Below, piece after piece: positions 12,095 to 24,000 of a stretch of DNA of 64,000 nt. Positions within the stretch are counted from its first letter, which is position 1; the number at the start of each line of letters is the position of its first letter. The stretch is from Streptomyces collinus Tu 365 (GTDB lineage: Bacteria; Actinomycetota; Actinomycetes; Streptomycetales; Streptomycetaceae). The stretch lies in the NCBI RefSeq assembly GCF_000444875.1, contig NC_021985.1, forward strand, positions 434,001 through 498,000, read 5' to 3'. The position numbers and the translations under genes were made by a program. The notes beneath the pieces are model-generated. The model did not search any database. It was not told the origin of the DNA and worked only from the letters and a program-made list of their open reading frames with translations.

Positions 12095-15000
12095 TCAGAA
12101 CTGGATCTGGAAGAACGGCGCCGGCGGCGTCGGGCCGTCGTGGCGCCCGTTGGCTCCTGCGGAGGCCGGTACCGGGACGTCGAACCAGAACCGGCGCCGT
12201 CGGTAGCGCGGCGGATCCAGCGGTTCACGCAGCGGGACATGGCCGTCCGGGGCCTGGCGCACCACCATGTGGGCGTTGGTGCCGCCGAAGCCGAACGAGC
12301 TGACTCCGGCCCGGCGTACGCCGTCCCGCCCGGTCCAGTCCCGCAGCTCACGGACCGGGAACAGCGGCGACCGGTCGAACTCGAAGCGCCGGTTGAGCGT
12401 CGCGCAGTGCAAGGTGGGCGGCAGTTGCCCGTGGTGCACCGACAGCACCACCTTGATCAGGCCGGCGATCCCGGCCGCGCTGAGCGTGTGCCCGATGTTG
12501 GTCTTCACACTGCCCACACCGCAGAAGCCGACCTCGTCGGTGGCGCCGCGCAGGACCTCGGTGAGCGCCTTCAGCTCCATCGGGTCACCGATCATGGTGC
12601 CGGTACCGTGCGCCTCGACGTAGCCGAGCTGCACCGGTGACACCTCGGCCGCGGCGAGTGCGGACTCGACGACCTCGCGCTGCGCCCTCGGGTTCGGCGT
12701 GGTGATGCCCATGGTGCGGCCGTCGTTGTTGACGGCGCTGCCCTCGATCACCGCGTACACCCGGTCGCCGTCGCGGATCGCGTCCTCGGCCCGCTTGAGC
12801 AGCAGGGCGCCGACGCCCTCGCCGAGGACGATGCCGTCGGCGCGCTCGTCGAAGGTGTGGCACCGGCCGCTCGGTGACAGCGCCCCCGCGCCGCTCATGC
12901 CGACGAACGGCACCTCGTCGAGCAGGATCTCGACGCCGCCGGCGATCACCAGGTCGGACTCGCCGGTGCGCAGGCTCTGCGCGGCCAGGTGCACCGCGAC
13001 CAGCGCCGAGGAGCAGGCGCTGTCGACGACGACGGCGGGGCCGCGCACGTCGAGGTAGTGCGAGAGGTGGGCGGCGATGAAGTTCTGCGCCATGCCGCTG
13101 ATCGAGTGGGTCGTCGCGGCGGCATGGTGCGCGCCGAAGTTCGCCGCCCGGGCGCCGGCGAAGACCCCGACCCGGCGACCGGCCACTTCGGCGGGCGTCA
13201 GGCCCGCGTCGGCCAGGCACTCCGCCCCGGCCTCCAGGAACTGCCGCACCAGCGGGTCGACGTGGGCGGCCCCGGCCGGGTCGAGCCGGAAGTAGTCCGG
13301 GTCGAAGTCCTCGATGCCGTCCAGGAATCCGCCCCACTTGCTGACGGTTCTGCCGGGCTGCGGGGCGGGGTGCCAGAAGCGATCGGCATCCCAGCGCGAC
13401 GGCGGCACCTCGGTCACCGAGTCCACGCCGCCGACGAGGTTGCGCCAGAACGTGGCGTGGTCGGGCGCTCCGGGGAAGTGGGCGGCAATGCCCACCACCG
13501 CGATTCCCCGCTCCGGCCCTCTCACCTGGGCGGGTCGCGGCTGCGGCGCGCGCACCGGCTCCGGCTTCCCGGGCGCAGGCTGCTCCGGCAGCCGGTCGTC
13601 GAGGGCGGCGGCCAGCCGGGCGATGGTCGGGTTCTCCAGCAGCGCCGAGGGTTCGGCGACCACCCCGAGGTCACGTTCCAGCGCGGCGAGCAGTTGGACG
13701 ATCATGATGGAGTCCACACCGAGGTCGGCGAAGTCGGCGTCGGGCCGGATCTGGGCGGCGTCCAGCCGCAGCGTCGTCGCGAAGACCTCGGTGAGCCTCC
13801 GCACGCCGTCACCGGTCCGCCTCCCGTGAGCCGTGGGCGGGTCCGCGGCGGCGACCGGCGCCAAGGCCCCTGGCGCGGGGTGCCCGGGCACCGAAGTCCC
13901 GGGATCGGTGGTTTCGAGCGCGGAAGTCCCGGGCCCGGACGCCCTGGGCGCGGGAGTCCCCGGCGCGGAAGTCCCGGGCCCGGACGCCCCGGGCACGGGA
14001 GTCCCCGGCGCGGAAGTCCCGGGCACAGAACTCCCGGGCACGGCAACCTCCAACAAGGCCCGGGCGTCGAACCGGGTGGTGTCCACCAGGCACGGCAGCA
14101 CGACCGGGTCGGGTCCCGCCAGCGCCGCGTCCAGCAGCGCCACGCCGTCCTGCGGGCGCAGCGTCCGCAGCCCCAGTTCCCGGTAGACAGGGGTGTCCAC
14201 CTCCGGCATGCCGGCCGCCTGCCAGCTCGGCCACTGCACCGACCGGAAGACCGGCGTGTCGGCGCCGGTGGCGTTCCGGTACTCGGCCACCCGGTCCAGC
14301 ACCGAGTTGGCCAGCGCGTAGTCGCTCATCCCTGCCGCCAGCGCGGGCACCTGACCGGCGATCGACGAGTACAGCACCACGAAGCGCAGCGGGTCGTCGC
14401 CGCACGCGTCCAGGAGCGCCTGCAGGCCCGTGGTCTTCGGTTCCACCACCCGCCGCATGTCGGCGGTGCGTTTGCCGATGAAAGCCGGGTCGGTCATCAC
14501 GCCGAGACCGGCGCAGTGCACGATCCCGGCGATCGGTCCCCACTCCCGCCGGATCCGGTCCAGTACCTCCCGGGCGCGCTCGAGGGGGATGCTCTCGATC
14601 ACCAGGCGCACCCCGGCGCGTTCCAGCGCGCTGAGGTCGCGCAGTCGGGCCGCCAGCGCCGGATCGGTGTCGGGTGCGGCCATCAGCTCCGCCCAGTTGT
14701 CGCGGGCGGGCAGCGGGGACTGGCCGAGCAGTACCAGCCGGTTTGCTCCCCGCTCGACGAGTTCCGCGGCCAGCAGACGGCCGAGCGCGCCGGTGCCGCC
14801 GGTGATCACCACCGGCCGCCCGGCCAGATCGTCCGACCACCGGGCGGGTGCCGTGGCGCAGCCGGTGGGACGCAGCGTCGGCGTGTACCGGACGCCGTCA
14901 CGCACGCACACCTCGGTGACCGGGTCGGTCGCCGCCAGCTCCGCGCCGGCCACGTCGCGCAGCGCGTCCGGGTCCGTGAAGTCGACGTCGACGGTGCGGG

Positions 15001-18000
15001 CGAACACCCCGCGGTACTCGGCGGAGAGCATCCGGACCAGTCCCGCGAACGCCGCTCCTCGCAGCGTCGGGCTGTGCGCGCGGAAGGACACCAGTCCTCG
15101 GGTCAGGTGCAGATAGGCGAAGCCGGCGGTTCGGTTCGTCGCGATCAGCTCACGGGCCAGCACGATGCGGGCCCAGTCGACGCGTACGTCGGGCACCGGC
15201 ACCGCGGACAGGTCGACGAGGTCGATCACGACCGGCGCCCGGCCGATCGACGCGGCCGCCCGCAGCCCCGTCTCCTCGTCCGTGTCGTCCAGGCGGACCA
15301 CTCGGGCCGTGTCACCGAACGCCGCCGTCGCCAGCGCCTCGGTCTCGGCCCGGACCAGGACCACCGGCGCGGTCGGCGCCGGCCCCGACGCCGCCGGCGC
15401 CGGTTCCCACTCCTTGGCCAGCAGGCGTCGCGCCTCGTGCTCCGGCGGCGCGGCGGACGGGCTCGCCAGCCAGTGCCGTTCCCGGGCGAACGGGTACGTC
15501 GGCATGGACGTCAGGGCGGGCCGATCGGTGCGCAGCGCGGCCCAGTCCACGGCCGCGCCGGCCTGCCAGAGGCGGGCGATCCGATCGAGCCGCCCTTCCC
15601 GGGCCAGCCGGCGCAGGTAGCTGACGCCCTCCGGCTCGGTGAGCCAGTCGTGGTCGCCGGTCGCGGTGGTCGCCTCGATGTCACCGGCCAGGAAGGCGGC
15701 CAGCCGGTCCCGCAGTTCGGCCACGGACCTGACGACCAGGGCCAGGCGCACCGGCATCGGAACCCGGCCCACCTGCGAGGTGTGGGCGAGAGAGGAGAGC
15801 GCGGGCTGCCGGTCGCCGAGGAATGCCAGGTGTGCCCGGGCGTACCGGTGCAGGGCGGCCTCGTCCCGCGCCGACAGCACGAAGATCTCCGGCCCCGTGG
15901 AGTCCACGGGCACGGACGTCACGGGCGGCTCTTCCAGGACGACATGGGCGTTGACCCCGCCGAAGCCGAAGGAACTGACCCCGGCGCGCAGTGGCACGGT
16001 CGTGCCGTCGGCGTCGCTCGGTGTCCACGGCCGGGTCTCGCGGACCGGCTCGAAGGGAGTGCCGTCCAGGTCGATCAGCGGGTTGAGCCGCGACAGGTGC
16101 AGGGTCGGCGGCAGCTGCCGGTGCCGCATCGCCAGCACCACCTTGATCACGCCGGCGATGCCCGCCGCGGGCTCCAGGTGCCCGATGTTGCTCTTGACCG
16201 TGCCGATGCCGCAGGTGACCGGCGGCCCGGCGGCCAGCGCGCGATGGGCGCGGACCAGGCCGTCGATCTCGACCGGGTCGCCCAGGGCGGTGCCGGTGCC
16301 GTGCAGCTCGACGTAGGACACCGTCTCGATCGGCACGTCCGCGTCCCCGTACGCCTCGACCAGCAGATCCGCCTGCGCGAGCGGGTTCGGCGAGGTGAGC
16401 GACGACGCGCGGCCGCCGTGGTTGACGGCGCTGCCGCGGATCACCGCGTGCACCCGGTCGCCGTCGGCGAGGGCCCGCGACAGCGTCTTGAGCACGACGA
16501 CGCCGACCCCCTCGCCCTTGACGTACCCGTCGGCGCTCTCGTCGAGCGCCTTGCACCGGCCGTCGGGCGCGAGCACGCCGAGCTGGTTGCCGGCGACCAC
16601 GGTCTGCGGGGACAGCACGAGGCTCACCCCACCGGCGATGGCGAGGTCGCTCTCCCCCGCGCGCAGCGACCGCACGGCACGGTGCAGGGCGACCAGCGAG
16701 CTGGAGCAGGCCGTGTCGACGCTCTCGCTCGGGCCCCGCAGGTCGAGCAGGTACGAGATGCGGTTGGCCAGCATGGTGCGGGCCAGACCGGTGCCGGCGT
16801 GAGCGTTGACGTGCTCGCCGCGCAGCACCATCGACTCGTAGTCGGCGAACTGCACCCCGGCGAAGACGCACACCCGGCCGCCCGCGAGCCGGTCCGGGCG
16901 GCACCCGGCGTCCTCCAGCGCGCCCCAGGTGTGCTCCAGGAAGAGGCGGTGCTGCGGGTCCATGGCCTGCGCCTCGGCCGGTGAGATACGGAAGAACAGC
17001 GGGTCGAAGAGGTCCACGCCTGTCAGGAAGCCACCCCAGCGGGCGGTGCCGCCGAAGCGGCGGGCGACCTCCCGCCAGTCCCATCGGTCGGCGGGCGTCT
17101 CGGTGATCAGGTCCCGGCCGTCGGCGAGGTGCTGCCAGAACTGTTCGAGGTCGTCCGCGCCGGGCAGCCGCCCGGCCAGGCCGATGATGGCGATCGGCTC
17201 ATGACCGGCCGGAGCGGCGGACGACGAGCCGCTCGCGGGCGCGGGCACGCCGTGCGGCACGGACACCGGTGCGGGCGCGGGCACGCCGTGCGGCACGGAC
17301 ACCGGTGCGGGCGCGGACTCGGACGACGCGGGGCCGGGCTCGGACGACGCGGGGCCGGGCTCGGTCCGCTTGGCCACCGGGGCCGGAGGCAGCTCGGCCG
17401 CCAGGTGCGCGGCGAGCTTGGTGACCGTGTTGGCGCCGAACAGCGTCGTCGTCGGCACGGTCACGTCGTAACGGGCGGCCAGTGCCGCGGCCAGGTTCTG
17501 CAGGCCGAAGGAGTCCAGGCCGTACTCGCCGAAGCCGGCGTCGGGGTCGAGAGCGGACGGGGCGATCCCGAGGATCCCGCCGATCAGCTCCCGCAGCTGG
17601 GTGGGGAGTTCCGGGGAGACGGCGACGGCCGGCGCGGGGGTCGGCGGCGGCGCCGGGAGGGCCGGTACGCCGTCGTCGCGCAGACGCATCCCGGCGACCA
17701 GGTCGCGCATCCGGGCCGGGTCACCGGGCAGGACGGCCACCTGCGGGCGGTCCAGGCGCAGCACCAGGTCGAGCACCTGCTCGCCCTCGGCCGTCTCCAG
17801 GTAGCGGAAGCCGGTACCGGCCAGGTAGCGGCGCTCGTCGTCGGTGTCCACGTGCATGCCGCCGGCACGCCACATCGGCCAGTCCACCGACACGGTACGG
17901 CCGTGGCGGCGGCCGGCGAGACGCTCCCGCTCCCGGAAGTCCGCGAACCCGTCGAGGTAGCGAGCGCCGACCGCGTAGTCCACCAGGCCGTAGTCACCGA

Positions 18001-21000
18001 GCTGCCCGGCCAGCGAGGAGTAGAGCACGAACAGGTCCAGCGGCAGGTCGCGGGTGACCTCGTCGAGAACCCTGGTTCCGGTGATCCGGGCGCGCAGGTG
18101 CGCCCGCAGCTCGTCGACGTCCTTGCCGGGAAGCGGGTTGCGCGACGCGGTGCCGGCCAGGTGGAACAGCCCGTCGAGGCCGCCCAGGTCGGCGATCACC
18201 TCGGCCACCACGCGGGTCATCGCGTCGCGGTCCTCCACGGCCGCCCGGTAGTACGCGACGGTGCCGTGCGCGCGCAGCTCCGCCAGCTGCTCGGCCCGTT
18301 CGGCGGCCGGCGAGCGACCGGTCAGCGCCACCCGGGCGCCACGTGACAGCAGCGTTCGGGCCAGCAGCACACCCAGCCCGCCGAGGCCACCGGTGATCAG
18401 ATAGACGCCGCCGTCACGCAGCGGTGAGGGCAGCACCGGACGGGCGGGTATCTCGCTGAGCACCCGCACCGACCGGCCCGACGGCGACAGCCGCACGGCC
18501 GGGCCCGACAGCCGGTGCGCGGCGATCTCGGCGAGCAGCTCGCCGGTGTCGCCCGCACCGTCGACCCGGACGACGCCGAACGTCGTTCCCGGCAGCGCGG
18601 CCCGCAACGACGCGTCGAACCCGCCCCACGCCTCGGCGAGCGCGTCCTCCGGCACCAGCGCCTGGATCCGGACCGGGGTGCGGGCGGCGCCGGCCGTCAG
18701 CTCCTTCGCGATCCGGAACATCGCCTCGAGTCCCAGGTCGTCGCGGCCGGGCGCGAGCAGCGGCCACTGGTGGACGATCCGGGCGGGCGTCTCGGCGAGC
18801 AGCCGCGCGTAGTCGTCCTGCTCGCCGGGCCGGATGGTGATCACCGGGCCCTCGTCGCGGTACTCCGTGCCGGCGCGCACGTGCACGGCGCCGGGCACCG
18901 GCAGATCGCCCAGGACCAGTACCCGGCCCGGGTGCTCGCCGGCCGCCGGGACCGGCTCGTCCTGCCAGGTCGCCGTGAAGCAGCTGACCGGACGGGCAGT
19001 CGTGCCATCGGTGAACCAGTGCCGTTCCTGCGCGAACGGGTAGGTCGGCAGCGACCGCCGGCGGGGCGGGGCGGCCCAGCGGCGATGCCAGTCCACCTGT
19101 GCGCCCCGGGTCCAGGCGGCCGCCGTCTCGTCGTCACCGCGGCCGTCGCAGGGCGTGCGGTCCGCGTCCCGCTCGACCCGACCGGTGTGGATGCCCGCGG
19201 TGTCACCGGCGAGGAAACGCCGTAGCGTCGCGACGGCGTGCTCGGCGGAGTCGGTGACGAACGCCAGCCGCTCGGGGTACGCCCCGCGCCCGACCTGCAA
19301 CGTGTACGCGGTGCTCGCCAGGTCGTGCGCCCAGCGGTCCGGCCGGTCGGCGAAGGACCGCGCGTACGCCCGCAGCCGTTCGGGGTCCCGGGCGGACAGG
19401 ACGAACACGACCGGTCCCGGCGCCGGAACCGGCTCCTCGGCCGGGTACTCCTCGAGTACGACGTGCGCGTTGGCTCCGCCGTACCCGAAGGCGCTCACCC
19501 CGGCCCTGCGTGGCACCCCGGGCGCGGGCGGCGCCCACTCCCGCGGCCCGGTCGCGAGTTCGAACGGGGTGCCCTCCAGGCCCAGATGCGGGTTCGGCCG
19601 CGGCCCGTGCGGGTCGCCGGTGATCCGGCCGTGCCGCATCGACAGCAGCACGCGCAGCACCGCGGCGATGCCGGCGGCTGGTTCGAGATGGCCGATGGTG
19701 TTCTTCAGCGCGCCGAGCGCGCAGTGCGGCCGGGCCGGCGCGTCGTGTCCCCAGTCCTGGTAGAGGTCGGCGAACGCCTCGCGCAGCCCGTTGGTCTCGG
19801 CGGGGTCACCGATGACCGTGCCGGTGCCGTGCGTCTCCAGGTAGCCGATCGTCGCCGGGTCGACCGCCGCCTCCCGGTGCGCCCGCCGGATCACGTCTGC
19901 CTGTGCGCGCGGGCTCGGCGCGGTCAGCGAATTGGCTCGGCCGCCGTGGTTGACCGCGGTGCCGCGCAGTACGGCCAGGATCGGGTTGCCGTCGGCGCGC
20001 GCCCGGCTGAGCCGCTTGAGGACGACGGCGCCGACCCCCTCGCCGCGTACGTAACCGGACGCGTCGGCGTCGAAGGCCCGGCCCACGCCGTCCTCGCTGA
20101 GCATCCCCGCCCGTTCCAGTGAGGCGAAGGTGACCGGGGACAGCATCAGGCTGACGCCGCCGACGATGACCGTGCCGCACCGTCCGAGGCGCAGCGCCTC
20201 CGCCGCCCGGTGCAGCGCGACGAGCGAGCTGGAGCAGGCGGTGTCCACGGGTTCGCTGGGACCGTGCAGGTCGAGCTGGTACGAGATGCGGTTGGCCAGC
20301 ATCGACGGGGCCAGGCCGGTCGACGAGTAGGCGTCGGTGGCGGCGCCGGAGCGCTGGACGAGTTCGGCGTACTCGCCGGAGCCGACGCCGACGAAGAGCC
20401 CGGTGTCGCTGCCGGCCAGAGCACCCGGGTCCATACCCGCGTCCTCCAGCGCGGCCCACACCGTACGCATCAGCAGCCGCTGGCGCGGGTCCATCCAGCG
20501 GGCTTCGCGCGGGGAGATACCGAAGAACAGCGGGTCGAACCGGTCGATGCCGCCGATGAAGCCGGCCCGGGTCACCCGGGTGCGTTCCGGGTGCGCGGCC
20601 GGGTCGCCGTGATGCTCCCGTGCGTCCCACCGGTCGGCCGGTACCTCGGTGAACAGGTCGCCACCGCGTTCCAGGGCGGCCCAGAACTCGTCCAGGTCGG
20701 CGGAGCCGGGCAGCGTCCCGGCCATGCCGACGATCACCACCGGGTCGTCCGGTTCCGGCTCCGCGGGTCGCGCGGGCGCGCCCTGCGGGTGTTCGCGGGC
20801 GAGCCAGTCGGCCAGGGCCGCGGCCGTCGGCGTGGCCAGCAGCTGGTCCGGGCCGACCGGTAGGTCGAACGCCGCGGAGACGTCACCGGCCAGCCTCAGC
20901 AGCGCCAGCGAGTCCAGGCCGTGGTCGTGGAACGAGGCGGCCGGGTCCAGCTCCGTCATCGGGTAGCCGGTGACCCCGCTGACCAGCCGCAGCACGGTGG

Positions 21001-24000
21001 TCAGCGCGGGGCCGGAGGAGCCGGCCGGCCGGGTGGGCGTCGGCGTGGCGGCCCGCGGGGCCGCGGAACGGATCCAGCAGCGGACCGGCTCGAACGGGTA
21101 GCCGGGCAGTGGCAGCGGTTCCGGCGCGCTGCCGGCCGTGCCCGCCCAGTCGATCACCTCGCCCTGCACCCAGCGGCGGGCGTTGTCGCGCGGATCCGCG
21201 CTCGGCGCGACCGGGTCGCCCGGCTCCGTGGTCACCACGCCGGTCCAGCCCGCGGGCCGCCCGGCGAGGAAGGCGTCGAGCTGCTCGATCAGCTCGTCCG
21301 TCCGGTGGGCGACCACGGCGAGCCGGTGTGCCATCGCCTCCCGCCCGATCTGCAGCGTGTAGGACAGGCGGCCGAGGTCGATGTCCGCCGCGTCCGGCGG
21401 GGCCGCGGCGAGCTGTCGCAGCGTCGATCCGCTGTGCACGGCGCCTTGGTGCAGGGCGGTCTCCCGCCCTGCCAGCCGCATGATCGTGGCCGGGTCCAGG
21501 CCGAGCTCGTCGAGCGGCTCGTCGACGGCGCCGACCGGCAGCCCGGCGGCCGCGGCGATCTCCGCCAGGCCGGTCGCGCCCGGCTCACCGCGCAGGCCGG
21601 TCGCGCCCAGCTCCCGCAGGCGGCTGAGCATCCGCTCGACGATGCGGCGCAGCGCCTGCGCGTCGCGCCCCGAGAACGGGAACACGGCCGGCATCGGCAC
21701 GACGCCGGGCCGTGGCTCGGCCCGGTACTGCTCGACGACCAGATGGGCGTTGGAGCCACCGGCGCCGAAGGCGCTGACGCCGGCGCGCAACGGTCGCGGG
21801 CCCGTCCACGGCGCCGCCTCCCGCTGGACGCGGAACGGGACGTTCGCCCAGTCGACGGCCGGGTTCAGCTGCTCGGCGTGCAGTGACGGCGTCAGCTCCC
21901 CGGCGCGCATCTGCAACAGCACCTTGGTCAGGGCGGCGATGCCCGCCGCCGACTCCAGGTGCCCGATGGACGACTTGACGGAGCCGATGGCGATCGAGCC
22001 GGCCGGGCGGTCGCCGAACGCCCGGGCCAGTCCGGCGACCTCGGCCGGGTCGCCCAGCGCCGTACCGGTGCCGTGCGCCTCCACGTACGACACGTCGGCC
22101 GGTTCGACGCCGGCGGCCCGCAGCGCGCTCGTGACGACCTCGCTCTGGGCGCCGGGACTGGGCACCGCGTACCCGCCGGTCTTGCCGCCGTGGTTGACCG
22201 CGCTGCCGAGGATCACGCCGAGGATGCGGTCGCCGTCGCGCTCGGCCGCGGCCAGCGGCTTGAGCAGGACCGCGCCGACCCCCTCGCCGGGGACCATGCC
22301 GTCGCCGCCGGCCGCGAAGCTGCGGCACCGGCCGCTCTCGCCGGTGAACCCGCCGGCCGCGAGCTGCCGGTACTTGCGTGGGTGCGGGGTGAGGTTGACG
22401 CCGCCTGCGAGCGCGTAGTCCACGCCTCCGGCGGCCAGCGCCTCGCAGGCCAGGTGGATGGCGGTCAGCGACGACGAGCACATGGTGTCGACCGCCAGGC
22501 TCGGGCCGTGCAGGTCGAGCGCGTACGAGACCCGGTTGGCGATCGACGCGTAGCCCATCCCGCCGGCCAGGCCGCGCTCGTCCTCGAAGAGCTGGTAGTG
22601 GCCGTACATGACGCCGACGTAGACGCCGACGCGGCTGCCCCGGAGCCGGGTCCGGGGGTAGCCGGCGTCCTCGAGGGTGTGCCAGGCGGTCTGCAGGAAC
22701 AGCCGCTCCTGCGGGTCCGTCAGCTCGGCTTCGTGCATCGACATCTGGAAGAACCGCGGGTCGAACTCGTCGATGCGGTCGAGGAAGCCGCCCCACCGGC
22801 TGACCGGTGTGCCGTTCGCCCCGGGCTCCGTCCGCGGATCCCAGCGCTCGGCCGGCACCTCGCGGATGCAGTCCAGCCCGGTTCGCAGATTGGTCCAGAA
22901 CGCGTCGACGTCGTCGGCGAGCGGGTAGCGGCCGGCCACGCCGATGACGGCGATCCGGGTGTCCGCGGCCGGTGCCGTCTTTGCCGGCCGTCCGGCGGGC
23001 TCGGTGACCTGGGCCGGCGCGGGCTCGGTGACCTGGGCCGGCGCGGGCTCGGTGGCCTGGGCCGGCGCGGGCTCGGTGGCCTGGGCCGGCGCGGGCCGGG
23101 GCTGGTCGGGCAGCAGGGCCCGCACCCGGTCCGGATACCGCTCGACCAGGTGGTCGGCGACCTCGCGGATGGTGGGGTGTTCGAACAGCAGAGTGGGCGG
23201 CAGGTCGCCCATGCGCTCGGCGAGCAGGTCGGCGATGCGGGGCACGGTGAGCGAGTCGACCCCGAAGTTCTCGTACGTCTCGTCCAGCCACAGCCGGTCC
23301 CGGGGCACCTCGAGTACCTGCACGAACGCGTCCTTGACGTAGTCGCGGGCGGCTTCGACGAGCCGGCCCCCGCCGCCGGTACGCGGCTCGGGCGCCGGTT
23401 CGGCCGCTGGTGGCGGCGCCGGCTGCGCCGTGGGTGCGGTGACGGCAGCCGGCCCGGCCGGCCCGCTCTCCGCGACGACGACGTGCTGCGTGAGCCCCTC
23501 GTCGGCGGGCAGAGCCCGGCTGCGGGTGAATCCGGCCAGGTCGAGCGCGGCGCGCCAGCCGCGTCCGGACAGCAGCGGCGAACCGGGCAGACGCAGGCCG
23601 GTGTCGCGGTGCAGCCACCAGCCGTCGAGCAGACCGAAGGTGAGCGTGGCGGTGACGACGTTGCTGGTGGCCTCGTTGAGCACCAGGTGCCCACCGGATT
23701 TGAGCAGCAGCGCGACCGCGCGCAGGGTGTGCGGCAGGTCCGGGGTGGCGTGCAGGACGTTCGCCGCGACCACGACGTCCGCGCCGCCGGGCGGGAAGCC
23801 CTGCGCGAGGGGGTCGCCGGAGATGTCGAGCTGCTGGAAGCGCACCATCGGGTAGCGCTCGGCGAACCGCTGTCGGCCGTGCTGCAGGAAGGCGGGCGAG
23901 ATGTCGGTGTAGACGTACGTCAGTTCCACGCCGGTGGCGGCCAGCGCGGGCAGCAGGCTCGCGGTGGTGCCGCCGGTTCCGGCGCCGACCTCGACGACCG

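Noticed and set aside
7149..12206. Plus-strand open frame of 1685 codons antisense to the one-KS gene
   Set aside because: Gly/Arg/Gln/Val-rich shadow of the high-GC PKS reading frame; no domain or ribosome binding site.
12585..13510. Module 12 KS as a non-elongating KS0
   Set aside because: Cys6093, HGTGT and the GHTLSAAG His are intact, so loss of activity cannot be claimed.
12989..16984. Plus-strand open frame of 1331 codons antisense to the five-KS gene
   Set aside because: Shadow composition and repeats mirrored from the PKS linkers; no motif.
13862..23093. CRISPR-like arrays suggested by regular repeats
   Set aside because: Repeats are contiguous without spacers, multiples of three and in frame within PKS linkers.
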